DNA from: Mycobacterium mantenii
GTDB lineage: Bacteria; Actinomycetota; Actinomycetes; Mycobacteriales; Mycobacteriaceae
DNA: 64,000 bases
Reading direction: 5' to 3'
Assembly: GCF_010731775.1 (NCBI RefSeq)
Contig: NZ_AP022590.1
Location: 2,294,001 to 2,358,000, forward strand
Position 1 is the first letter of the stretch. Each line of letters begins with the position of its first letter. Below the pieces are notes generated by a model, which had not been told where the DNA came from, made no database searches, and saw only the letters and a program-made list of their open reading frames with translations. Positions 54,218 through 61,922 of the stretch are shown here, piece after piece. Made by a program: the position numbers and the translations under genes.

Positions 54218-55242
54218 TTGGGCGTGCACCGCCCTGTCGACTGCCCGGCGAGCTTCACGAAAACGGGCTGACCTCCCTTACCGTTGACCTTCAGGATCAA
54301 GTCGCACAGGTAGAAATTGAAATAGTCGCCGTAGATACCCTGCCTTGCGAGCAGCCGATACTTGTCGGGAAGTGTGGCAAGCAGGTGATCCAGGTAGTCA
54401 TGGTCGGCGTCCGCGAGGCCCGCGACGCGGTCGGTCTCATGGACGGTCTTTTGTAACGGCGGCCGGGCTTGCGACAACAGGTCGGCGACTGTCCGAGCCG
54501 CTTCGTTGGCATACGCCACGCCATTGCTGATGTCGCTCTTGCGTGCCGCCAGACCCTTCACTAGCTCAGACAACGAGGTGAACGCCTGCTCGAACTGTTT
54601 GCTTTGGCTGCCGAGTGAGTCCAGCACACCGTTCAGGTTTGTGACGACGTCCCCGATCAGCTGGTCACGGTCTGCCAGCTTGTTGGTCAGCGCAGAGACC
54701 TGGCTAAGGAAGGAGTCGATCGTTGCGCCCTGCCCCTGGAAGGCCTGGATCAACTGGCTGCTCAGTGCGTTGATTTGATCGGGGTCAATGGCACGAAACA
54801 GCGGCCTGAAGCCGCCGATCAACGCATCTAGATCCAGTGCGGGTTCGGTCTGCGATATGGGAATGGTCTCGCCCGGCGTGAGCTTCTGGACGCCCCCGGC
54901 GCCTTCCTCCAGCGCCATGTAACGGCCGCCGATCAAGTTTTCGTAGCGAATCGCCGCCCGCGAGCCCTTGGTGAGGACCACCGAATCGTCGGCTGAGAAC
55001 TCGACCATCGCGATGGTGTTGTTCTTGATCCAAATATTCTTGACCTTGCCGACCTCCACGCCCGCGATCCGGACGAAGTTACCCTTCTCCAGGCCGGTCA
55101 CATTGGTGAACTCGGCCTTGTAGGTTTTCTCCTGTTGGAACCGCAGTTGCGCGAAAACGGCCAAGAGCGCGAACGTGCCCAGCGCGCAAACCGCCATGAA
55201 GACGCTCAGGCGCCAGATGACACCCCGCAAGTTGTCTCGCAC
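54214..55242 (-). CDS. mceB: Mce family protein (mceB)
   Basis: 342 residues from ATG 55242. Membrane helix near the N-terminus (LSVFMAVCALGTFALLAVFA), MCE domain (YKAEFTNVTGLEKGNFVRI, GVEVGKVKNIWI, NLIGGRYMALEEG) and a helical region (IDSFLSQVSALTNKLADRDQ). It ends near QSTGRCTPK. It lies 24 bases downstream of the true end of mceA and overlaps mceC by ATGA. It is one of the six Mce subunits that form the periplasmic lipid channel. Confidence 0.94.
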   Translation of the reverse strand: MRDNLRGVIWRLSVFMAVCALGTFALLAVFAQLRFQQEKTYKAEFTNVTGLEKGNFVRIAGVEVGKVKNIWIKNNTIAMVEFSADDSVVLTKGSRAAIRYENLIGGRYMALEEGAGGVQKLTPGETIPISQTEPALDLDALIGGFRPLFRAIDPDQINALSSQLIQAFQGQGATIDSFLSQVSALTNKLADRDQLIGDVVTNLNGVLDSLGSQSKQFEQAFTSLSELVKGLAARKSDISNGVAYANEAARTVADLLSQARPPLQKTVHETDRVAGLADADHDYLDHLLATLPDKYRLLARQGIYGDYFNFYLCDLILKVNGKGGQPVFVKLAGQSTGRCTPK

Positions 55243-55266
55243 GGCTAGACTCCTCGTGTTCGTCGA

Positions 55267-56626
55267 TCAAGGTGCGGGCGGGGGTACTGGGCCGGGCTGC
55301 GGTGGGGGCGGAACACCCGGATACAGCGGTGTCCCGTCCGGTCCGTACTGCGGCGCGCCGTATGGTGGCGCCCCCGGATAGGGAACCGGGCCGATAGCCG
55401 GCGGACGCAAGCCGTGGATGGTCGGCGGTTCGGGAACCGCTCTGGTACCCGGGAAGAAGTTGATCCACCAGGGGTGGCCGATACCGGGGTTGGGTCGGAT
55501 GTCGAGTCCGGTGCCCCAGCCGGTGTTGGTGACCAGGGCCCGCACGGGGTAGTTCTTGCTCGCGTCCGGCAGCGACCCGCAGCCAGGTTTCCCCCCCGGG
55601 TCCGCCCTTGGCAGCGACAATCGGCAGATTTTCCGGGTATTGATAAGGATCGTCGCCGAACAGTAGGCCGGCGTCTGTGACGACCGAATAGCCATTCCCG
55701 CCGCCGGTTATCTCCCAGCCGCCGTTTTTCAGAATCCACATTCCCCCGAGCAGTACGCAGGTCAGCTCAGGGTTGTACTTCATCAATAGGTTGGTCGTTG
55801 GCTCGAGCAGATTTATGGCGCGGACCAGGTTGTCCTTGTTGGGGCCGAGCAGATTGATGCCGGAGTGGGTGAATCCGATTGTGCTGAGCAGGAGCGCGTC
55901 CAGCGCATTTGTGTGATCTGTAATGGTGGTGGCGGTGGTGCTGGCGGCTTTCAGCACGGCCAGGATGTTTTGTGCGGCGGCGCTATAGGTGTCACTGAAC
56001 CCCGTGAGCGATTGAAAGTCCTTCTGCACCGTGTCCATCCGAGGGTTAAGTGCCAACAGCACCTGGTTGGCGTCTGTAGTGGCCTTGCCAATACGCTCGC
56101 CCTGGCCGCGAACACCCTCGGCGACCGCATCCAGCACCGCATTGAGCTTCGCGGGTTCGACCTGGTGCAGCACCCCGACGAGATTCTCGAACACGGTGTT
56201 CACCTCGGTGCTGACGTTGCGTGACCGCAGCACCGCCCCAGCGGCCAGGTGCTGGCGGCTGGGGTTCTCCGGATAAATCAGGTCGACGTATTTCGCGCCG
56301 AATGCCGTGGTCGCCCGTATCTGAGCCTGCACATTGGCTGGTATGTCCTTGATCTGACCGGGGTCGATATCGAGCTTCAGGCTTACCGATTGGGTGCCGC
56401 CATTGATCGCGGCGACCCGTCCGACCTGAACCCCTCGCAGCTTGACCTTGGCGCCGGATTCCATCACCAAACCCGAGCGGTCACTCACCAGCGTGACCGG
56501 CACATACGAGTCGAACGATCCAGTGAATAGCGCGGAGCACACCCCCACGAAACTGACCAGCGTGACGATCAGAATCAGCGTCCACCATGCCGGACGGATA
56601 CGCCCGATCCCCTCTCTGGCTGCCAT
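55267..56626 (-). CDS. mceA: Mce family protein (mceA), frameshifted at a run of seven G
   Basis: Read directly the frame from ATG 56626 is 515 residues, but after about residue 344 it turns into non-MceA sequence that overlaps mceB. Removing one base of the seven-C run at 55591-55597 (seven G on the coding strand) restores a MceA end: NYPVRALVTNTGWGTGLDIR, then HPWWINFFPGTRAVPEPP and a Pro/Gly/Tyr-rich tail stopping at 55267, giving about 452 residues, 24 bases before mceB. The N-terminal part is normal: membrane helix (WWTLILIVTLVSFVGVCSAL), MCE domain (VTLVSDRSGLVMESGAKVKL, VQVGRVAAINGG, GAKYVDLIYP). The operon would need this subunit to work. Confidence 0.88.
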
Positions 56627-56630
56627 AGGA

Positions 56631-57485
56631 CTACCCCGAGAAATTCAGGTGACCGGTCTGGCCATAAATGGCCAGGGAGACGAACAAGGTCACCAAAACC
56701 GCCGAGACCAGCGAGGACCGCACCGCACGGCCGACCGCCTCACCTACACCGGCTGGCCCACCGACAGCGGTATATCCGTAGTAGGTGTGCACGAGCATCA
56801 CGATCGTGGCCATGCACAACGCTAGGAAGAAAGACCAAATCAGGTCGGTCGGATTCAAAAACGTATAGAAATAGTGGTCGTACACGCCCACCGACTGGTG
56901 GTAGACGAAGGTGGTACCGAAACGCGCCGCCAGGAACGACATCAATACCGCTACGCAGTACAACGGCACTACCACTATCACCCCCGCAAGCACCCGCGTT
57001 GATGCCAGGTAGGGGATCGATCGGATTCCCATCGCCTCGAGCGCATCGATCTCCTCATTGATCCGCATGGCGCCCAGCTGCGCGGTGGAACCGGCACCGA
57101 TGGTGGCAGACAAGCCGATGCCGGCTACCAGCGGCGCGATCAGGCGGACGTTGACGTAGGCAGAGATAAACCCCGTTAGCGCCTCGACGCCGATGTTGGC
57201 CAACGAGTTGTAACCCTGGATCGCGATTATCGAGCCGGCCGCGAGTGTCAGGAAGCCGACGATGAGAACTGTCCCACCGATGATTGCCAACGCGCCGGTG
57301 CCCAGGCTCATCTGGGCGATAAGCCGCACCACCTCCGCGTTGTAGTACGCGACGGCAGCTCCTGACGAGCTCAGCGTCCTGGCGTAGAACTGCGTCTGTA
57401 CTCCGATGCGGTTCCAGGCCTCGACACCGCTATTCAACGTGCGACGGAGTCGGGGATAGAGCGTGCTTGGGATGGCCATGCTCAC
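56631..57485 (-). CDS. yrbEB: YrbE family permease subunit (yrbEB)
   Basis: 284 residues, an MlaE-type inner-membrane permease. It has about five to six hydrophobic segments, including GGTVLIVGFLTLAAGSIIAI and VLAGVIVVVPLYCVAVLMS, and the conserved core IGLSATIGAGSTAQLGAMRINEEIDALEAMG (partly, ending in the INEEIDAL-type signature). It forms with YrbEA the transmembrane part of the Mce importer; an ATPase (MceG) is encoded elsewhere. It is four bases upstream of mceA and overlaps yrbEA by ATGA. Confidence 0.95.
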   Translation of the reverse strand: MSMAIPSTLYPRLRRTLNSGVEAWNRIGVQTQFYARTLSSSGAAVAYYNAEVVRLIAQMSLGTGALAIIGGTVLIVGFLTLAAGSIIAIQGYNSLANIGVEALTGFISAYVNVRLIAPLVAGIGLSATIGAGSTAQLGAMRINEEIDALEAMGIRSIPYLASTRVLAGVIVVVPLYCVAVLMSFLAARFGTTFVYHQSVGVYDHYFYTFLNPTDLIWSFFLALCMATIVMLVHTYYGYTAVGGPAGVGEAVGRAVRSSLVSAVLVTLFVSLAIYGQTGHLNFSG

Positions 57486-58249
57486 ATCGCCGCCTTGACC
57501 CCGATAGCGGTCATGATGACGTTGATCACGAACAGGGCCATGAATGCGTAGACGACGGTCTCATTGACGGCGTTACCGACCCCGGCCGGTCCCCTTTCGA
57601 CTGAGATGCCTTTGTAGCAAGCGACCAGGCTCGCCGCCATACCGAATAACGCAGCCTTGGCGAGCGCGACGATCATGTCGGGTAGGCCCACCAGCAAGGT
57701 CAGGCTCGCTGCAAACGAACCCGGCGTGATGTGCTGGATGAAGACCGAGAAGAAATAGCTGCCGGTCAAGCCGACCAGTGTCACGGACGACGATAACGCC
57801 AACGCCACCACTGTGGCCGCCAGCACCCTTGGCACCACCAGCGCTTGGATCGGGTTGATACCCATTACTCGCAGCGCGTCAAGTTCTTCGCGGATGGTGC
57901 GGGCACCGAGATCGGCGCACATCGCTGTCGCGCCCGCCCCGGCAACAACGAGCACCGTAACCAGGGGCCCAATTTGAGTGACCGCTCCCAGCGCCGCACC
58001 AGACCCCGACAAGTCTCCCGCGCCGAACTCGGTGAGCAGCAGATTCAGCATGAAGACGATCAAAACCATGAACGGGATCGACAACATCAGCGTCGGCAAA
58101 ATCGAGACCCGCGCCACGAACCACGTCTGATGCAGGAACTCGCGCCATGCGAATGGCCGCCTTGGCAACAGGACTAAGGCGTCAAGCGCCATTGCGAAGA
58201 AACCGCCGATCGCGCGCACCGGCTTCAACGCTTCGCCTGTTAAAGCCAC
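57482..58249 (-). CDS. yrbEA: YrbE family permease subunit (yrbEA)
   Basis: 255 residues, first gene of the operon. MlaE-type permease with segments VARVSILPTLMLSIPFMVLI, LVTVLVVAGAGATAMCADLG, ALALSSSVTLVGLTGSYFF and FMALFVINVIMTAIG, and the conserved region AGAGATAMCADLGARTIREELDALRVMG. It pairs with YrbEB. Its stop overlaps the yrbEB start by ATGA. The whole run down to 47540 lies on the minus strand without gaps and reads as one operon. Confidence 0.95.
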   Translation of the reverse strand: MALTGEALKPVRAIGGFFAMALDALVLLPRRPFAWREFLHQTWFVARVSILPTLMLSIPFMVLIVFMLNLLLTEFGAGDLSGSGAALGAVTQIGPLVTVLVVAGAGATAMCADLGARTIREELDALRVMGINPIQALVVPRVLAATVVALALSSSVTLVGLTGSYFFSVFIQHITPGSFAASLTLLVGLPDMIVALAKAALFGMAASLVACYKGISVERGPAGVGNAVNETVVYAFMALFVINVIMTAIGVKAAM

Positions 58250-58371
58250 CGCCAGACCTCCCCGTTACCCGCCCGCCTCATGACACTCTCGCAGTTCCCT
58301 CTTGCCGCATGCGTCGATATTATATATCTGATTCAAAGCGCGAGGTCTACAGGTTCGTGCCAATCGTTGCC
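58250..58371 (-). promoter_or_regulatory. Likely promoter region of the mce operon
   Basis: 122 bases upstream of yrbEA include an AT-rich stretch TCGATATTATATATCTGATT at about 58313-58332, which offers -10-like hexamers. The adjacent LLM gene is on the same strand and ends at 58372, so the mce promoter must lie in this gap unless the operon reads through. Confidence 0.4.
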
Positions 58372-59280
58372 TCAGGGACCCGCTGCGCGGGCGGGCGGCT
58401 GGGTAAGACCCAATGCCTCGGCCGCGGCCAACGCCGAGAGGTGTTCGTCCACGGACGAGAAACCGGCATTCATCGTGTTGATCGACAGGTGCGTGGCACC
58501 GGCGTCGCGCCATGAGACCACGTCTTGCGCGACCGCGTCGAGACCGCCCGCAGCCCAGCTCGTTTGAGCATGCATCCCGAGAGCGTCCGGGTTTCTACCG
58601 GCCTCAACAGCGGCCGCCTCGACGGTCGACTTGGCTTGGTCGAGTTCGGGGCCCGGGCGTACCACCGGAAACCACCCGTCGCCGAGGCGGCCCGCGCGCC
58701 GGTATGCCGGCGTCGACGCGCCGCCGAACCAAATGGGGATCGGTCGCTGAATGGGAGCGGGGGCCAGTCCCGCGCCGGTCACTCGTTCGCGGGCTCCATC
58801 GTGAGTGACGCTGCGCTCCGTCCACAGCTTGCGCAGCAATGCAACCTGCTCCTCGCTGCGCAAACCGCGATCGCGGAAGTCCTTGCCCAGAGCTTCGTAT
58901 TCGACCGGGTTGCGACCCAGACCGATGCCAAGCCGGAAGCGGCCGTTTGACAGTATGTCCACCTCGGCCGCTTGCTTGGCAACCAGGACCGTTTGCCGCT
59001 GCGGCAGGATGAGCACCCCGGTCACCAACTCGATGGTCGTGATCGCGGCAAGATATCCGAACAAGACGAACGGCTCGTGAAACTCGCTGTGCACGTCATA
59101 GGGCAGGTCCCAGCCGGCATGCACTTCTCGGTCTGCGCCAACGACATGCTCATAGGCCAGGATGTGCGTGTAGCCGAGTTGCTCGACGCCCTCGGCGTAG
59201 GCGCGGACCGCCCCGACGTCGCGGCCAAGTTCCGTCTGAGGAAGCACCACGCCGATCTGCATGTGAGTTGGACCTGTCAT
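58372..59280 (-). CDS. LLM class F420-type oxidoreductase
   Basis: 302 residues from ATG 59280, overlapping the thiolase stop by ATGA. Family features: QIGVVLPQTELGRDVGAVRA, YTHILAYEHVVGADREVH, VTGVLILPQRQTVLVAKQAA, SNGRFRLGIGLGRNPVEYEA and IPIWFGGASTPAYRRAGRLG. It is the last gene of a three-gene minus-strand operon with the thiolase and thiolase-like/DUF35 genes. It could reduce an enoyl- or ketoacyl intermediate using F420; the exact reaction is unknown. Confidence 0.9.
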   Translation of the reverse strand: MTGPTHMQIGVVLPQTELGRDVGAVRAYAEGVEQLGYTHILAYEHVVGADREVHAGWDLPYDVHSEFHEPFVLFGYLAAITTIELVTGVLILPQRQTVLVAKQAAEVDILSNGRFRLGIGLGRNPVEYEALGKDFRDRGLRSEEQVALLRKLWTERSVTHDGARERVTGAGLAPAPIQRPIPIWFGGASTPAYRRAGRLGDGWFPVVRPGPELDQAKSTVEAAAVEAGRNPDALGMHAQTSWAAGGLDAVAQDVVSWRDAGATHLSINTMNAGFSSVDEHLSALAAAEALGLTQPPARAAGP

Positions 59281-60455
59281 CCGGCGTTCGTCGTGAGGAT
59301 GTTGACGACCGCGACGCCGGATCCTCGTCCGCCGACGTTGTGCTGCAGGACGTTGCCGCGGCGGATGTCAACCTGGCGCTGATCGGCCTCACCCCGCAGC
59401 TGCCACCAACATTCGGTGAGCTGGGCCACGCCGGTAGCCCCGATCGGGTGGCCTTTGGCGAGCAGCCCCCCGCTGGTGTTGATCGGGATGCGGCCACCAA
59501 TCGCGGTGTCACCCTGTATGGAGGCGATGCCGCCTTTGCCCTTTTCGACGAAGCCAAGGTCCTCGATGTCGAGGATCTCGGTAATCGTGAAGCAGTCGTG
59601 CACCTCGGCCATGTCGATGTCGGCCGGCGTCAGCCCGGCCATCCGGTAGGCGCGCTCGGCGGCCAGTGTGGTGGCCTTGAAGCCGACATACGAGGACTTC
59701 TCGTGCATCCATGGGTGGTCCGACGCCATCGCGAAACCCGCAACATAAACCGGCTTATCGGTGAACTCGGCGGCACGCTCGGCGGACACCAGGATCACCG
59801 CGGCCGCGCCGTCGGTCTGCGGACAACAGTCCAACAGGTGCAGCGGGTGGCACACCGCTGGACCGCCGAGTACCTGCTCGACAGTCACCTCATTCTGAAA
59901 ATGCGCATAAGGATCCAACGCGCCGTTGTGGTGATTTTTGACCGCCACGCTGGCGAGCATCTCGCGCGTGGTGCCGAACTCATGCATGTGCCGGGTCGCA
60001 AACGGCGCGAACAGCGCCGGCGCCGACTCGCCGCGCTGGTAGAGCGGATGGCCGCCCGCGGCACGCGAAAGCAGCCCCTCCTCGGGCGACTTGTCGCGCA
60101 TCTTCTCCACACCGATGACCAGCACGCAGTCATAAACGCCGCTGGCGACAGCCATGGCGCCGATCCGAAACGCGTCGCTGCCGGTGGGGCAAGCGTTTTC
60201 GACCCGGGTGCACGCGATGCCGTTCAGGCCTAAAACCGACGGCAAGGTATTGCCCGAAATGCTCTCATGTCCCCACAACGTCGTCCGCTGAGTGGCCACC
60301 ACCGCGAAGTCGATTGCGGCACGGGCCATCCCTTTGTCGACGGAGGCCAGCGCAGTCTCGAAAGCGCTGGCTGCCATCTGCTCGAAGCTCTGCTGGTACA
60401 GCTCGCCGAACTTGATCAGGCCGGCACCCACGACAGCGACGCGATTCCAGCTCAT
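59277..60455 (-). CDS. Thiolase / lipid-transfer-type acetyl-CoA acetyltransferase
   Basis: 392 residues from ATG 60455. Thiolase signatures: nucleophilic Cys in RVENACPTGSDAF, the HDCFTITE motif of SCP-x-like thiolases, and GGLLAKGHPIGATGVAQ near the C-terminus. Such members cleave or condense acyl-CoAs, often those with branched or ring-bearing side chains, and commonly work with DUF35 proteins. It overlaps both neighbours by ATGA, a tightly coupled operon. It would carry out a thiolytic or retro-aldol chain-shortening step. Confidence 0.92.
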   Translation of the reverse strand: MSWNRVAVVGAGLIKFGELYQQSFEQMAASAFETALASVDKGMARAAIDFAVVATQRTTLWGHESISGNTLPSVLGLNGIACTRVENACPTGSDAFRIGAMAVASGVYDCVLVIGVEKMRDKSPEEGLLSRAAGGHPLYQRGESAPALFAPFATRHMHEFGTTREMLASVAVKNHHNGALDPYAHFQNEVTVEQVLGGPAVCHPLHLLDCCPQTDGAAAVILVSAERAAEFTDKPVYVAGFAMASDHPWMHEKSSYVGFKATTLAAERAYRMAGLTPADIDMAEVHDCFTITEILDIEDLGFVEKGKGGIASIQGDTAIGGRIPINTSGGLLAKGHPIGATGVAQLTECWWQLRGEADQRQVDIRRGNVLQHNVGGRGSGVAVVNILTTNAG

Positions 60456-61843
60456 GAGCTGGTCCTCCTTGCCTTGTAGCCGTACACCGGCACGCCACGC
60501 TCGACCGCGTAGCGCCGTAACACGAGCTCCACCGGATCACCCACCGCTAGGCTCGGCGCGTCTTCGGGCAGGCCTTGGAACTGCACGCGAGCCCCGTCGT
60601 CGAGGTCGACGATGACCAGCGGAAGCGGCGCCACGAACGGCGCAGGCATCGAGTGGTTCACGCTGAAGGTATGGACCGTGCCGGTCCGCTTCAGGTCACG
60701 GACTTCGAACTTCTCGCCGCCACATCCGATGCATGCCGGATGCACCGACGGCGGCACGTTGAGGGCGCCGCAGTCGACACAGAGGCCACCTTGCAACGCA
60801 AGCATCTCCACGCCTCCGCGCACGAAGGCGGCGCTGCCCGGCGGCACGCCCATCGGGACCGGCTCACCCGAGGCCAATAGCAGACCTCGGGCCCGCAGCG
60901 ACTCGACGTAACTGACGACCACGCCGGCACCAAGATCGTCCCCGGAACCTGGGACGGCCTCTGTTACGTCAACTGCGACGGCGGTCGCCCGTCCCCCGCC
61001 GTAACCCAGCACCGCGGCCCGCCCAGGCGCACGCAGCGCGCCGCGCAACCCAAGCAACGGTGCCGCCGCACCGGTATCGCCCAAATCCGCATACACCGAA
61101 GCCGAAGGCGAAGCATCCACCCCGAGCCGGCGAGCGAGCACTGCGCCGAGCCTGCCATCGGGATCGGGCAGCGACCACGAGTCCGCCTCACCTGTGGCGC
61201 CCGCAACCTCGGTGAGCAACGGCAGGAACACTTCCTCACGAAATACGCGGAAGTCATACAGGTCTCGGGTCGCCGCCTCTCCATCGCCGCGGTAGCGATC
61301 CAACACCGGCCGGGTCCGCTGAGTCCTAGACGCCAGCGTGGCAGGGCCGGCGTCGCGCGAGAGCACCAGAGCGGCCGCTCCCGCCCCGACCCGCGGCTCC
61401 CACGAGGTACCCGCGCCGGGGACAAGCGCATCGCCGGCAACGACCAACGCCGTGCGGACGTGTCCGGCGGCTATCGCATCCCATGCGGCCACGAGGGCTT
61501 CCATGCCGGCATGCGCCGAACCGCTGATCAGTGCACCGCCGACTTCGGCCCGGAGTCGCAGGGCCGCGGCCAGCACCGCGAAGCTGGGCCCTTCGGCGAA
61601 CGGCGGCCGACTGGTCCCCCACCACAGACCATCGACCTCCTCCGACGTACGGGCGGCGCCGGCTAACGCTCGCACGGCCGCGAGCCACGACAACGTCAGC
61701 ACGTCCTCATCTGGCGCACACACCGCGGCCTGACCTTTACCGCCCCCGGAACCCCACGCGGCGGCAACATCCGCAGCCGACAGACGAAGCGATGGCGCGG
61801 CAGCACCGACGCTATGGATACGGATCCCCGACGGCACCGGCAT
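60452..61843 (-). CDS. Thiolase-like domain fused to a DUF35 zinc-ribbon/OB-fold domain
   Basis: 463 residues from ATG 61843. The N-terminal about 300 residues resemble the thiolase/HMG-CoA synthase superfamily (WLAAVRALAGAARTSEEVDG, HVRTALVVAGDALVPGAG), but at the expected nucleophile the sequence is ISGSAHAGMEAL, with no Cys, so catalysis there is doubtful. The C-terminal part is DUF35: CVDCGALNVPP and HPACIGCG (zinc ribbon) then an OB fold with LKRTGTVHTFSVNHS and PLPLVIVDLDDGARVQFQG. DUF35 partners help thiolases and aldolases act on bulky acyl-CoAs. It would form a complex with the thiolase encoded next. Confidence 0.85.
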   Translation of the reverse strand: MPVPSGIRIHSVGAAAPSLRLSAADVAAAWGSGGGKGQAAVCAPDEDVLTLSWLAAVRALAGAARTSEEVDGLWWGTSRPPFAEGPSFAVLAAALRLRAEVGGALISGSAHAGMEALVAAWDAIAAGHVRTALVVAGDALVPGAGTSWEPRVGAGAAALVLSRDAGPATLASRTQRTRPVLDRYRGDGEAATRDLYDFRVFREEVFLPLLTEVAGATGEADSWSLPDPDGRLGAVLARRLGVDASPSASVYADLGDTGAAAPLLGLRGALRAPGRAAVLGYGGGRATAVAVDVTEAVPGSGDDLGAGVVVSYVESLRARGLLLASGEPVPMGVPPGSAAFVRGGVEMLALQGGLCVDCGALNVPPSVHPACIGCGGEKFEVRDLKRTGTVHTFSVNHSMPAPFVAPLPLVIVDLDDGARVQFQGLPEDAPSLAVGDPVELVLRRYAVERGVPVYGYKARRTSS

Positions 61844-61922
61844 ATGGATAAAATATCATGGCGCTGGACGGCTTTACCGCGCTGAATCGGATTGAACCCG
61901 ACAACAGGAGGGCGTTTCACGA

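Noticed and set aside
59268..60233. Plus-strand open frame of 321 codons opposite the thiolase
   Set aside because: Antisense to a thiolase with all catalytic motifs.
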